Source: Stutzerimonas stutzeri (GTDB taxonomy: Bacteria; Pseudomonadota; Gammaproteobacteria; Pseudomonadales; Pseudomonadaceae). From it: DNA of 64,000 nt. The position numbers and the translations under genes were made by a program. The notes beneath the pieces were generated by a model, which saw only the letters and a program-made list of their open reading frames with translations, did no database searches and had not been told where the DNA came from. Shown here in pieces: positions 27,662 to 35,986 of this stretch. Position 1 is the stretch's first letter, and each line of letters opens with the position of its first letter. The stretch lies in contig NZ_CP007441.1 in assembly GCF_000590475.1 (NCBI RefSeq), positions 517,038 to 581,037 of the forward strand, in the 5' to 3' direction.

Positions 27662-28083
27662 GATAGGACTCGCTCTACGGCGTCGACAAAGACGCTGGGC
27701 GACGCCAGCAGCATCTCGCGACTGGCGATCTCGACCGCGACCTGCACAGTGCTGCCGCGGGTCATGCGCTCGCCGGTCTCGGCATCGCTGATCAGGTAAT
27801 TGATCTTCAGACGGTTTTCCCATTCCACCAGATCGGCACGAACGACGATGCGTTGGTTGAAGCGGGCGCCGCGTATGTAGCGCAGTTGCACATCGATGAT
27901 TGGCCATGCGTAACCGGCATCGCGCATCTGCGTGTAGTTGTGCCCGATCCGCTCCAGCAGGGCACAGCGGGCGACCTCGAAGTACTTGATGTAATGGCCG
28001 TGCCACACCACGTCCATGGAGTCGACGTCGAAGAAGGGCACCAGAACCTCCACCTCTGCTTGCAGCACGCCGCCCTTACGCAT
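27658..28083 (-). CDS. apeK: 4-HBT-family acyl-ACP/CoA thioesterase (ApeK-like)
   Basis: 141-aa hotdog thioesterase with the signature DVDSMDVVWHGHYIKYFEVA, including the catalytic Asp of the 4-hydroxybenzoyl-CoA thioesterase family. In APE clusters it is proposed to release or edit acyl intermediates. Overlaps the ammonia-lyase gene by eight bases and the lolA-like gene by four. Confidence 0.85.
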   Translation of the reverse strand: MRKGGVLQAEVEVLVPFFDVDSMDVVWHGHYIKYFEVARCALLERIGHNYTQMRDAGYAWPIIDVQLRYIRGARFNQRIVVRADLVEWENRLKINYLISDAETGERMTRGSTVQVAVEIASREMLLASPSVFVDAVERVLS

Positions 28084-29614
28084 AAAGCCCCCAATGTTGC
28101 GCGCGGATGCGTTGCAGACACAGGCGCAGCTCGCCTTCCAGCGCGCGGTCCTCGATCACTGGTGGGAAGTCTTCACCCAGCGCGGCGTGCATGGTCTGCA
28201 GTGGCGCGGGCAAGGGGCGCGCGGCCTGACCCCGTTGGCGCAGCCAGACACCTTGATTGGCGGCGATCAGCGTGGCGGCGGCGACCTGTTCGGTCAGCTC
28301 CAGGCTGCGCAGCGCGTCGCGCGCGGCGATAGTGCCCATGCTCACCTTGTCTTGGTTATGGCATTCGGTGGAACGTGAAAATACGCTGGCCGGCATGCTG
28401 TTCTTCAGGGCTTCGGCGGCCCAGGCGCTGGTGCCGATCTGCACCGCCTTGAAACCGTGATTGATCATCGCCGTGGCGGCCGGCGCGCCAGACAGATTGC
28501 TTGGCAGGCCGTGGTTGTAGCGGCTATCGACCAACAAGGCGAGCTGACGATCGAGCAGATCGGCGACGTTGGCGACGAGGTTCTTCAGGCTGTCCATGGC
28601 GAAGGCGATATGACCGCCGTAAAAATGTCCGCCATGCAGTACGCGCTCGTTTTCGGCGTCGATGATCGGGTTGTCATTGGCGCTGTTCAGTTCGGTTTCG
28701 ATGAACTGCCGCAGCAGGCCCAGGCTGTCGGCCAGAACGCCCAACACATGTGGCGCGCAGCGGATTGAGTAGCGATCCTGCAGGCGATGCAGCGGCGCGG
28801 TCGGTGCTTCGATGGCCAGATCCTGACGAATCCAGGCGGCCACCTGCATCTGCCCCGGGTGCGGCTTGGCGGCGAACAAACGCTCATCGAAATGCTCGGG
28901 ATTACCTTCCAGCGCGACGACATTGAGCGCGGTGATGCGGGTGGCCAGTTTCAGCAGGTAATCGGCACGGGCATAGGCGAGGCAGGCCAGGCCGGTCATC
29001 ACCGCAGTGCCGTTCATCAGCGCCAGGGCTTCCTTGGGTCGCAGGGTCAACGGCGTCCAGCCGAGCTGACGATGCACCTCGGCGGCGCTGCGGCGTTCAC
29101 CGCGGAACATGACTTCGCGCTCGCCAGCCAGCGCCGCGGCGACGTATGACAGTGGCGTCAGGTCGCCGCTGGCGCCGACCGAGCCTTCCTCCGGAATCAG
29201 CGGTAGGACGTCGTGCTCGAGAAATGCCTGCAGGCGATCGAGCAGCTCGATGCGTACTCCGGACACCCCATGCGTCAGCGAACGCAAGCGGGCGGCCAGC
29301 ACTGCGCGAGTGGCTTCGGCGTCGAGCAGTTTGCCGAGGCCGCAGCCATGAAAGCTGAACAGGTGTTGCGGCAGCGCTTCGACCTGGTGCAGCGGTACCG
29401 CTACCACGCACGAATCGCCATAACCGGTGGTCACGCCGTAGATCACGCCTTCTCGATCGAGCAAGGTGTCGAGAAATTGCGCGCCGCGTGCGATGCGTTC
29501 ACGAAAGGCCGCATCGGCCTGCAGCCGCGCCGGCGCACGGCGTTGGGCTACAGCCAGCAGGTCTTCGATGCGCAGGTGGCTTTCGCCAAAGATCACGGGC
29601 TCAGCGTTGGTCAT
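28076..29614 (-). CDS. MIO-type aromatic amino acid ammonia lyase (HAL/PAL/TAL family)
   Basis: 512-aa enzyme with the self-forming MIO cofactor triad Ala148-Ser149-Gly150 (GSVGASGDLTPLSY), catalytic Tyr59 in IYGVTTGYG and NHGFK near the C-terminus. The substrate-selectivity pair reads Phe88-His89 (LFSFHGCG), which is neither the usual Ser-His of histidine lyases nor His-Leu of tyrosine lyases. In polyene pigment clusters such lyases are proposed to make cinnamate or coumarate starter units from Phe or Tyr. The start at 29614 gives MTNAEPVIFGESH and a 14-base overlap with the acyltransferase gene. Family certain, substrate open. Confidence 0.85.
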   Translation of the reverse strand: MTNAEPVIFGESHLRIEDLLAVAQRRAPARLQADAAFRERIARGAQFLDTLLDREGVIYGVTTGYGDSCVVAVPLHQVEALPQHLFSFHGCGLGKLLDAEATRAVLAARLRSLTHGVSGVRIELLDRLQAFLEHDVLPLIPEEGSVGASGDLTPLSYVAAALAGEREVMFRGERRSAAEVHRQLGWTPLTLRPKEALALMNGTAVMTGLACLAYARADYLLKLATRITALNVVALEGNPEHFDERLFAAKPHPGQMQVAAWIRQDLAIEAPTAPLHRLQDRYSIRCAPHVLGVLADSLGLLRQFIETELNSANDNPIIDAENERVLHGGHFYGGHIAFAMDSLKNLVANVADLLDRQLALLVDSRYNHGLPSNLSGAPAATAMINHGFKAVQIGTSAWAAEALKNSMPASVFSRSTECHNQDKVSMGTIAARDALRSLELTEQVAAATLIAANQGVWLRQRGQAARPLPAPLQTMHAALGEDFPPVIEDRALEGELRLCLQRIRAQHWGLYA

Positions 29615-30542
29615 GGGTGTTCCAGAAAGGGTAGAAGTTGAACCATTGCAAAGGGGCGTCCAGGCAGCGGGCCGCCAGGCGGTCGGCATAGCGTTGCACA
29701 CACTGCTGCACCACCGCGTCGCGCTCGCCGCGGCGCCATTGGATACAGTCGGCGAAGGGCTCCAGGTGGACATGGAACTGCTGGCCATGTTTCAGGCAGA
29801 ACAGCAGATTGGCCGGGCATTGCAGCAACCCGGCCAGCAGCCACGGGCCCTGAGGGAAATGGGCCGGTTGGCCAAGAAAGTCGGCAGTCGCGATGCGCGC
29901 ACCGTGCAGCGGCACGCGATCACCGGCGATCGCCAGCCATTCACCGGCATCCAGCCGCCGCGACAGTTCCATCATGATCGCCGGGTCCAGCTCGCTGACC
30001 TGAATCAGCCGCAGGTGGTTCGCGCCGGACTGGTCGAGCAGCCGGTTGAAGCGTTCGGCGTGGCGCGTGTGCACCAGCACGTTCATTTTCACCTTGCGGC
30101 CCATCTCGGCCAGCGCTCGGCAGATTTCCAGATTGCCCAGGTGCGAACCGACCAGCAGCTGACCGCGGGGGGCTTCGAGTTCGGCGTGCAGGTTCATCCG
30201 GTCGTGCAGGACCAGCCTGTCGAGAGCGAGGCGTCCGCCCCAGGCGTCGAGCTTGTCCAGCAAGGCGTCGGCGAACGAGGTGAATTGGCGGTAGACGGTG
30301 CGCCAGTTGGGCGCCAGATCGCGGCGCCCGCTCCACTCACTGAGGTGGCGTTGATAGGTCCAGGCACTCTGCCGCGCGCTGCGGCCGAACAGGTAGAAAT
30401 ACAGCACGATCAGGTACAGCAACGGCGACATGACGCGCCGGCCGAGCAGGCGCACGGCCGCCGCGGTGAGCTTCATCAAGGCGAAGCTGCCGCGCTCGCG
30501 GTGCGCTGCCCAGTGTGAGCCGGGCGCGGCTTTCTCGCTCAT
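29601..30542 (-). CDS. Lipid A-type (LpxL/HtrB-like) acyltransferase
   Basis: 313-aa membrane-associated acyltransferase of the LPLAT superfamily. One membrane segment (SPLLYLIVLYFYLFG), then the catalytic HX4E motif HLGNLE in LLVGSHLGNLEICRA and the AGDRVPLHG segment. ATG 30542 overlaps the glycosyltransferase stop (ATGA). In E. coli APE clusters a bifunctional glycosyltransferase-acyltransferase (ApeJ) occupies this position; here the two activities are separate genes. Likely transfers an acyl chain to the sugar that anchors the polyene. Confidence 0.82.
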   Translation of the reverse strand: MSEKAAPGSHWAAHRERGSFALMKLTAAAVRLLGRRVMSPLLYLIVLYFYLFGRSARQSAWTYQRHLSEWSGRRDLAPNWRTVYRQFTSFADALLDKLDAWGGRLALDRLVLHDRMNLHAELEAPRGQLLVGSHLGNLEICRALAEMGRKVKMNVLVHTRHAERFNRLLDQSGANHLRLIQVSELDPAIMMELSRRLDAGEWLAIAGDRVPLHGARIATADFLGQPAHFPQGPWLLAGLLQCPANLLFCLKHGQQFHVHLEPFADCIQWRRGERDAVVQQCVQRYADRLAARCLDAPLQWFNFYPFWNTHDQR

Positions 30543-31366
30543 CCGCGCCACCGGCGCCAGAGCAGGGCGGGCGCCCGCAGCAGCATGCCGCCGAACAGCC
30601 GGGCATGCATGGAAGAGATCAGCAGGTTGTCGCGCCAGAGACGAAAGTGCGATACGCCATCGGCCGGGTAATGCACACGCGTTGGCATCCAGACCATCGG
30701 TTGCTCACGCCAGTGCAGGCGCACCAGGATTTCAGTGTCGAAATCCATCCGCTGGCCCAGCGTCGTCGAATCCAGCAGGGCCAGGGTTGGCTGCAGTGGG
30801 TAGACGCGAAAGCCGCACATGGAGTCGCGAATCGACAGCGACAGGGTGTTGATCCAGACCCACACATGGGTCAGGTAGCGCCCGTAGAGACGGCTTTTCG
30901 GTACGCTCGAATCGTACTCGGGGTAGCCGCAGACCAGCGCGTCCGGCGCCTGGCTGGCGCGGTCGAGAAACAGCGCCACACTCCCCAGGTCGTGCTGGCC
31001 ATCGGCGTCGACCTGCAGCGCATGGCTGAAGCCCAGGCGGGATGCTTCGCGCAGCCCTGAGGCCACCGCCGCGCCTTTGCCCAGATTTTCGCCGTGCCGC
31101 AGCAGGTGCACCGACGGATGCTGCGCCAGCTCATCGATGACCCGCGCCGCAGCGGGGTGGGAAGCGTCGTCGACGAGCACGCAGTGCAGATCTTCGGTGA
31201 GCAGTGCGCGAACCACTGACGGCAGGCTGCGCTCGTGGTTGTAGACCGGCACCACCGCGCAGGGTTTGAACCAGTCTTCATCGATGGCCAGCGTCAGCTG
31301 CTGATGGACGCCTGGCTGCGTGGGCGAGGCGTCGATGGCGGGGGCGATCGGGGTAAGGGTGGTCAC
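30539..31366 (-). CDS. Family 2 glycosyltransferase
   Basis: 275-aa GT-A enzyme: N-terminal CAVVPVYNHERSLPSVV, then CVLVDDASHPAA, acceptor segment GKGAAVASGL and the metal-binding DADGQHD. The start is GTG 31366 overlapping the ligase stop (GTGA); an extension to 31669 would run antisense-like through the ligase C-terminus and has no family similarity. It resembles dolichol-phosphate-type glycosyltransferases and probably glycosylates the polyene lipid. Confidence 0.85.
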   Translation of the reverse strand: MTTLTPIAPAIDASPTQPGVHQQLTLAIDEDWFKPCAVVPVYNHERSLPSVVRALLTEDLHCVLVDDASHPAAARVIDELAQHPSVHLLRHGENLGKGAAVASGLREASRLGFSHALQVDADGQHDLGSVALFLDRASQAPDALVCGYPEYDSSVPKSRLYGRYLTHVWVWINTLSLSIRDSMCGFRVYPLQPTLALLDSTTLGQRMDFDTEILVRLHWREQPMVWMPTRVHYPADGVSHFRLWRDNLLISSMHARLFGGMLLRAPALLWRRWRG

Positions 31367-33042
31367 GGGTGTTCTCCCAGCAGAATACGGCCGGACGAGC
31401 AGGGTGCATCGCCGTTGCGGTAAGCGAAGTGCAACTTGCTGCGCTCGCGGTCGAAACGCAGGGTCAGCTGCAGCTGATCGCCCGGGCGGGCGAGTTGCTG
31501 GAACTTGAGGACTTCCATGCCGCGAAAGCACGGCGGCAGATCGTCGATCAGCTCCCGGGCCAGCGCGATCGCCCAATCGATCTGCACAACGCCTGGCAGC
31601 ACAGGTGTATGCGGGAAGTGACCGGTGAAATGCGCGAGATCCAACGGCACGCCCAGTTCCAGCTGCCATTGAGCGTCCTGGTCGGTTGTACTGATGCGCT
31701 CGGGCTGCAGCGGGCGTGGTGCCTGTAGCAACATTTCAAGCTGCGCCTGGGGCAGCTTGCCCTGGGTGTTGTGAGGCAGCTGTGGCACCAGCCGCCAGCG
31801 ACGCGGCAAGGCCAGCGCCTCGCAGTGACTCGCCAGGTGCCCGCGCAATGCCTCGGTCAAGGCGCGGCGGCCACCGTTGCGCAGCGCATGCAGCCCGACC
31901 TCGCTGAGAGCAACCAGTGCTGCGAGGTAGGCGCGGTTGTCGACGATCACGCCGAGGCGTGCTTCGCTGACGAAGGGGTGCGTGGCCAGGGCCGCTTCCA
32001 GCATCGGCAGGGATATGCGTTTCTCTTCCAACTTGACGATGCGGTCGAGCCGGCCGAGCAGCTCGAAGCGCCCGTCGGCCTCGATTCGCGCCGCATCGGC
32101 CGTCTGCTCGACGTGGCCAGGCGGCAGACACGGAGAGGCGATACGCAGCGCGCCTTGCTCGTCCAGGCTCAGCTGCACGGCGGGGAATGGCTGCCACAGG
32201 CTGCCGCCCTGGCGCCAGGCGATGCCGCCGGTTTCCGAGCTGCCGTAGATTTCCGTCGGTGCTTGACCGAGGCGCTGTTCCAGTCGCTGTGCGGCCTGCG
32301 TGTCGAGTGGCCCGCCGGAGGAGAAAATTCGTTGCACGCTGCGCAGCGCAGGCCAGTCGAGGTTGTCGCCCATCCGCTTGAGCAGCGCGGGGCTGGCCAC
32401 CCAGCAGAAGCTCGGATGCTGACGACTGGCCAGTTGGATGTCTTCGGAGAATGGCTGGGCACGGCGCAGAAAGGGGCGGCCGGCGCACAGCGGCCAGAGC
32501 ACACGGAACAGCAGTCCGTAGATGTGCTGGGCGGCGACACTGGCGATCATGCAGGCATCGCCGAGATCGGCCCCCCAGCAGGCTTCGAGCGTTTCCACTT
32601 CGTTCGCCAGCTGACGCAGGCGCTTTTCGATCAGTTTCGGTTCGCCGCTGGAGCCCGAGGTGCAGAGCAGCAGTCGACACTGGTCCAGATCCAGCTTCGC
32701 CCCTTCGAGCGGCTCGGCCATGAGGTCGGCGATTCGCGCGTCGCCGTCCTGATCCGTCAGCCAGAGATCGGCCTGATGGGCCAGCCGCGCGCGGTTCGCG
32801 GGCTGCAGATCGGCCGGTAGCAACACCGTGACGCCGGCTCGCCAGGCGCCCAGCAGGGCAATGGCCAGCTCACCCGCATCTTCCAGATGAATCGCGATCC
32901 GGGCGACACCGCGGTTACGCAGCCCGGCCGCCAGGCGCAGCGCTTGCTGGCGCAGCTCGGCATGGTCCAGCTCGGGAGCAAGCGCAATCGGGCGCGACTT
33001 GGGCGTCTGATCGAGCAGGTGTTCAAGGGAAATCCAGTTCAT
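31363..33042 (-). CDS. AMP-dependent acyl-ACP ligase fused to ApeI-type dehydratase
   Basis: 559-aa two-domain protein. Residues 1 to about 450 form an ANL-superfamily adenylating enzyme (P-loop LLCTSGSSGEPK, YGSSETGGI, and the hinge RLDRIVKLEEKR). Residues about 460-559 are a hotdog dehydratase with HFTGHFPHTPVLPG. In E. coli these are separate proteins, ApeH (loads the aryl starter on an ACP) and ApeI (dehydratase). The fusion would tether starter loading to the ApeP-ApeI dehydratase pair. ATGA overlap with the membrane-protein gene upstream. Confidence 0.85.
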   Translation of the reverse strand: MNWISLEHLLDQTPKSRPIALAPELDHAELRQQALRLAAGLRNRGVARIAIHLEDAGELAIALLGAWRAGVTVLLPADLQPANRARLAHQADLWLTDQDGDARIADLMAEPLEGAKLDLDQCRLLLCTSGSSGEPKLIEKRLRQLANEVETLEACWGADLGDACMIASVAAQHIYGLLFRVLWPLCAGRPFLRRAQPFSEDIQLASRQHPSFCWVASPALLKRMGDNLDWPALRSVQRIFSSGGPLDTQAAQRLEQRLGQAPTEIYGSSETGGIAWRQGGSLWQPFPAVQLSLDEQGALRIASPCLPPGHVEQTADAARIEADGRFELLGRLDRIVKLEEKRISLPMLEAALATHPFVSEARLGVIVDNRAYLAALVALSEVGLHALRNGGRRALTEALRGHLASHCEALALPRRWRLVPQLPHNTQGKLPQAQLEMLLQAPRPLQPERISTTDQDAQWQLELGVPLDLAHFTGHFPHTPVLPGVVQIDWAIALARELIDDLPPCFRGMEVLKFQQLARPGDQLQLTLRFDRERSKLHFAYRNGDAPCSSGRILLGEHP

Positions 33043-33617
33043 TTAGCATTCCTGATGCGCTGGCGTACCAGCCACTCACCGGCAAAGAGCAATCCCATCA
33101 GCAGATAGGCGATCAGTCCGGTGTACAGCGTCCACCAGCTCAGCGGTGCCCAGAGGGCGAGGCCGCTGGCGATGCTGGCATTGACGATGAAGTAACCCAC
33201 CCAGACCCAGGTCACCTGTCGCGTGTAACGCACCGCTGCGGGAGGAAGTTCAGGCTCGCTCAGCCGCGCGAGACGCTCGATGATCGGCATGCCGGACCAT
33301 AAACTGCAGGCGAACAGGCCGAGCAGCGCCAGGCTGATCAGCACCGGGTACCAGCGCAGCAGCGCAGGCTCACCGGCCAACCCCAGCAACAGGCAGAACA
33401 GCAGAGCGACCGTCGCTACCGTGCGGCTGAGCGGCGTTTGCTTGCCGCTGAATATCCGTGCCAGCCATAGCGCGCCAAGCAGCAGGGCGAACAGTCGCGG
33501 CGACAGATGTTCAAGACCCAGGTACACGGCGAACGGATAGGCGAGACCAGCCAGTAACAGGCCGAGTGCAATCAGCCGGCTGGCGTTCGCCTTGCCTGTT
33601 CGTGCGGGTGCTTGCAT
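33039..33617 (-). CDS. apeG: COG4648-type inner-membrane protein (ApeG-like)
   Basis: 192-aa polytopic membrane protein with about five to six hydrophobic segments (first at about 14-32, last near VGYFIVNASIASGLALWAP and TGLIAYLLMGLLFAGEWLV). It lies between the ACPs and the ligase, as in other APE clusters. Function unknown in the family; overlap ATGA with the ligase. Confidence 0.8.
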   Translation of the reverse strand: MQAPARTGKANASRLIALGLLLAGLAYPFAVYLGLEHLSPRLFALLLGALWLARIFSGKQTPLSRTVATVALLFCLLLGLAGEPALLRWYPVLISLALLGLFACSLWSGMPIIERLARLSEPELPPAAVRYTRQVTWVWVGYFIVNASIASGLALWAPLSWWTLYTGLIAYLLMGLLFAGEWLVRQRIRNAK

Positions 33618-33694
33618 CGCGTGCTATCCGTTTGCGCGTATGGGCGGAATGGCAGCCGTTGCAGGGCGACGGCTGGCTTCCTCGACCGTGCGGC

Positions 33695-33952
33695 TCAAGC
33701 CGTTTGCGGGTTCACCAGGCGATACACCGCCTCGACGACATCGCCCACGGTGCGTACCGACTTGAACTCCTCGGCGGCGATCTTCTTGCCGGTCTGGCGC
33801 TTGATGTGATCGATCAGGTCGACGGCGTCGATGCTGTCGATTTCCAGGTCCTGATACAGGTTGGCTTCGAGGCTGATGCGCTCGGGGTCGAGTTCGAAGA
33901 GTTCGACCAGCGCATCGCGCAGGGTCTGGAAGATCTCGTTGCGACTGTTCAC
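33695..33952 (-). CDS. apeF: Acyl carrier protein (ApeF-like)
   Basis: 85-aa ACP with the phosphopantetheine-attachment serine in LEIDSIDAVDLIDHI. The start is GTG. It follows the first ACP by 12 bases and is followed by a 77-base gap. Two ACPs are a hallmark of APE clusters, one usually carrying the starter and the other the elongating chain. Confidence 0.9.
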   Translation of the reverse strand: MNSRNEIFQTLRDALVELFELDPERISLEANLYQDLEIDSIDAVDLIDHIKRQTGKKIAAEEFKSVRTVGDVVEAVYRLVNPQTA

Positions 33953-33964
33953 GTGGGGTCCTCC

Positions 33965-34228
33965 TCAGGCGATGGCGCGATTGGCGCTAACGTAGGCGGC
34001 CAGGCTGTCAACACTGGCGAAATGCTTGCGAGTGTCCTTGGCGTCGGCATCGATCTTGATGCCGAAGTGCTTCTGAATCGCCAGGCCCAATTCCAGGGCG
34101 TCGACCGAGTCCAGCCCGAGCCCTTCGCCGAAGAGCGGCTGATCGGCCGCGATGTCATTCGGGCCGAGGTCTTCCAGACCCAGGGCGTCGATGATCAGTT
34201 GCTTGATTTCAAGCTGCAGTTGGCTCAT
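33965..34228 (-). CDS. apeE: Acyl carrier protein (ApeE-like)
   Basis: 87-aa ACP with the attachment serine in GLGLDSVDALELGLAI. It starts MSQLQLEIKQLIIDALG and overlaps the acyltransferase gene by 20 bases. First of the adjacent ACP pair. Confidence 0.9.
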   Translation of the reverse strand: MSQLQLEIKQLIIDALGLEDLGPNDIAADQPLFGEGLGLDSVDALELGLAIQKHFGIKIDADAKDTRKHFASVDSLAAYVSANRAIA

Positions 34229-35018
34229 CGAGTGCGAGCTCCTTTATGAAGTGTCGGTGCAGATGGTCGTTGAGTCGCCGCGAGGCGATGGGCGCCGCTC
34301 CCCGTGCGGCGAACACTTGCGGGTCGATATCCTCACCAACGCGCAGATGAAAATGAAAACGTCTTGCCGGTATGCGATACCAGGGCTCGGCCTTGGTCAG
34401 GGTGGTCGGCGTCACGCTGATCACTACCGGTGTCACCAGGCTCGCACCGCGAAGGGCAATGGCCGCCGCGCCGCGATGGAACTGCGGTGCCTGGCCGGGC
34501 GTGGTGCGCGTGCCTTCGGGAAAGACGATCAATGTCTGGCCCTGCTGCAGCGCTTGGGCAGCGTCATCGAGCATTTCGGCGCTGCCGTTGTTGCTGATGT
34601 ATTGCGCCGCGCGGATCGGCCCTCGAGTGAAGGGGTTGTCCCACAAACTCTGCTTGACCACGCAGTTGGTGTCGCGGATCAGCGCGATCAGCACGACCAC
34701 GTCGATCAGCGAAGGATGGTTGGCGATCACCAACTGCCCAGGACGGCCGAGGCGTTCGGCACCTTCGACCTCGTAGGTCAACACACCGCTGCGATACATG
34801 AACTGGACGAACAGCCAGAACAGCCGGCTCACGGTTTGCCGTGCCCGGTGACGGCGCGTGGCGGTATTACCGGGCAGCAGGCCAAGCAGGGGAAAGACGA
34901 TCAGCCGCAGGCAGAGCCCGCCGAGACCGAACAAGGTGAACGACAGACCGGTCGCGATCAGGCGCCACAGCCACGGCGCGCTGGGCCGATTGTTCAATGA
35001 GTCTGCTGCCAGTTCCAT
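34209..35018 (-). CDS. apeD: 1-acylglycerol-3-phosphate-type acyltransferase (ApeD-like)
   Basis: 269-aa LPLAT enzyme with catalytic HX4D in VIANHPSLIDVVV and the FPEGTRTTPG motif; a membrane segment lies near the N-terminus (LSFTLFGLGGLCLRLIVFPL). ATG 35018 is preferred over 35033 because GGAAGAG lies five bases upstream of it. It overlaps the CLF gene by about 25 bases and the first ACP by 20. Confidence 0.85.
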   Translation of the reverse strand: MELAADSLNNRPSAPWLWRLIATGLSFTLFGLGGLCLRLIVFPLLGLLPGNTATRRHRARQTVSRLFWLFVQFMYRSGVLTYEVEGAERLGRPGQLVIANHPSLIDVVVLIALIRDTNCVVKQSLWDNPFTRGPIRAAQYISNNGSAEMLDDAAQALQQGQTLIVFPEGTRTTPGQAPQFHRGAAAIALRGASLVTPVVISVTPTTLTKAEPWYRIPARRFHFHLRVGEDIDPQVFAARGAAPIASRRLNDHLHRHFIKELALDEPTAA

Positions 35019-35713
35019 TGGCGTCTCTTCCATTGATGTTGACAGGTGGATGTGCCGTTGAGCAGCGCGCAGACCAGCTCGATCGCGTGCGGCCGCGGTG
35101 GTGGGGCGGCGTCTTCATCGGCGGCTTCGAGGCTCAGTTGCCAGGAGTGGCCCGGCTTGAGCAACAGCGCCACGGCATAGGGAAAGCTGACGTCACTGAT
35201 CCAGGGCGCATAGACGTCGGGGGTCTGGTCTTCGGCAATCACCACCAGCACGGCCGGCGCGCCTTCGCCGAGCAGCATGGACGCTTCGAGCACGGCATGC
35301 TCCAGGCCGTCACCTTCGGCGGCCAGAGCAGTCATCTCGCTGGTGTCTTGCTGCTGAATCGACCAGAGGCCGATGATCGCGTTGTGCACCGACAGGCTGA
35401 ATTGAGTCGGTGAAAGGGGCTCGCCGCTGGCCAGATCATTAAGGATGGCAAAGGTGCGTGCGGTTTCTCCGTGACGCGAGGCATACACCATGGGCATCGG
35501 CGGCTGTCCGGCAGCCAACGGCGCAGCCACGGCGAACACCATGCGTGCCAGTCGGCTGAGCCGCCGGCGTTGCATGGCTGGCAGAAAGCTGACGTCCGGC
35601 TGTGCGTCACTGGTTGCCAGGTCGTATGAATCCCGAGCCCAAATCGCCCAGTCATCAGCGAGTGCCAGGCCCGGAGCCCAGGCCTGCCATTGATCGATAT
35701 CGAATTGAATCAC
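34994..35713 (-). CDS. apeC: Ketosynthase chain-length factor domain protein (ApeC-like)
   Basis: 239-aa protein of the short beta-ketoacyl synthase-like family used as chain-length factor in APE synthesis; no active-site Cys context is visible, as expected for a CLF. It starts at GTG 35713 (then IQFDIDQWQAWAPGL), which has GGTGAG upstream; a GTG at 35725 is possible. First gene of the operon; a 6-bp hairpin (GGCTCG / CGAGCC, 35727-35742) lies just upstream of the start. Confidence 0.8.
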   Translation of the reverse strand: MIQFDIDQWQAWAPGLALADDWAIWARDSYDLATSDAQPDVSFLPAMQRRRLSRLARMVFAVAAPLAAGQPPMPMVYASRHGETARTFAILNDLASGEPLSPTQFSLSVHNAIIGLWSIQQQDTSEMTALAAEGDGLEHAVLEASMLLGEGAPAVLVVIAEDQTPDVYAPWISDVSFPYAVALLLKPGHSWQLSLEAADEDAAPPPRPHAIELVCALLNGTSTCQHQWKRRQWNWQQTH

Positions 35714-35986
35714 GCGTGAACTCACCGGCTCGTCCGCGAGCCTTGTTATTGGCGTGTCGACGTCCCTGTAAAGCGACTATCGCTAAATGTCTGCCGTGAA
35801 AATGGCGGCATTATCCGATCGTGATCCGGCTGAGGCAAACGTTGCTTGAAATATCCAGATAAGAGGTAGGGGGCTTTATCGGAACCTGAAGCGAAGCGTG
35901 TGGTCTGTAGCTGGTTTTATGCGCTTGCGCCGTTACGCAGGACGCTGCGGATTTGCGCCGCTACCGGGTAGGGTGCCCGTATCTCA
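35714..35986. other. Intergenic region upstream of the APE operon
   Basis: 273 bases between the first APE gene and the trxC stop. It must hold the APE promoter or an entry point for readthrough from trxC, but I see no convincing -35/-10 pair. The hairpin 35727-35742 overlaps the likely ribosome-binding region. No coding signal on either strand. Confidence 0.4.

Larger units (their letters stand above)
19206..35713 (-). other. Aryl polyene (APE) pigment biosynthetic gene cluster
   Basis: Nineteen or twenty minus-strand genes, nearly all overlapping by 1-20 bases, form one operon read from 35.7 kb to 19.2 kb. Families and order follow the E. coli apeC to apeR series: CLF, acyltransferase, two ACPs, COG4648-type membrane protein, acyl-ACP ligase and dehydratase (fused here), glycosyltransferase and acyltransferase (separate here), thioesterase, LolA-like, MMPL exporter, lipoprotein, KS, DH, KR, KS. 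Extra genes are an ammonia lyase, a flavin halogenase-like enzyme and a 54-codon ORF. No methyltransferase was found. APEs are yellow, outer-membrane-associated, antioxidant pigments; the pathway assignment is from family content. Confidence 0.9.
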
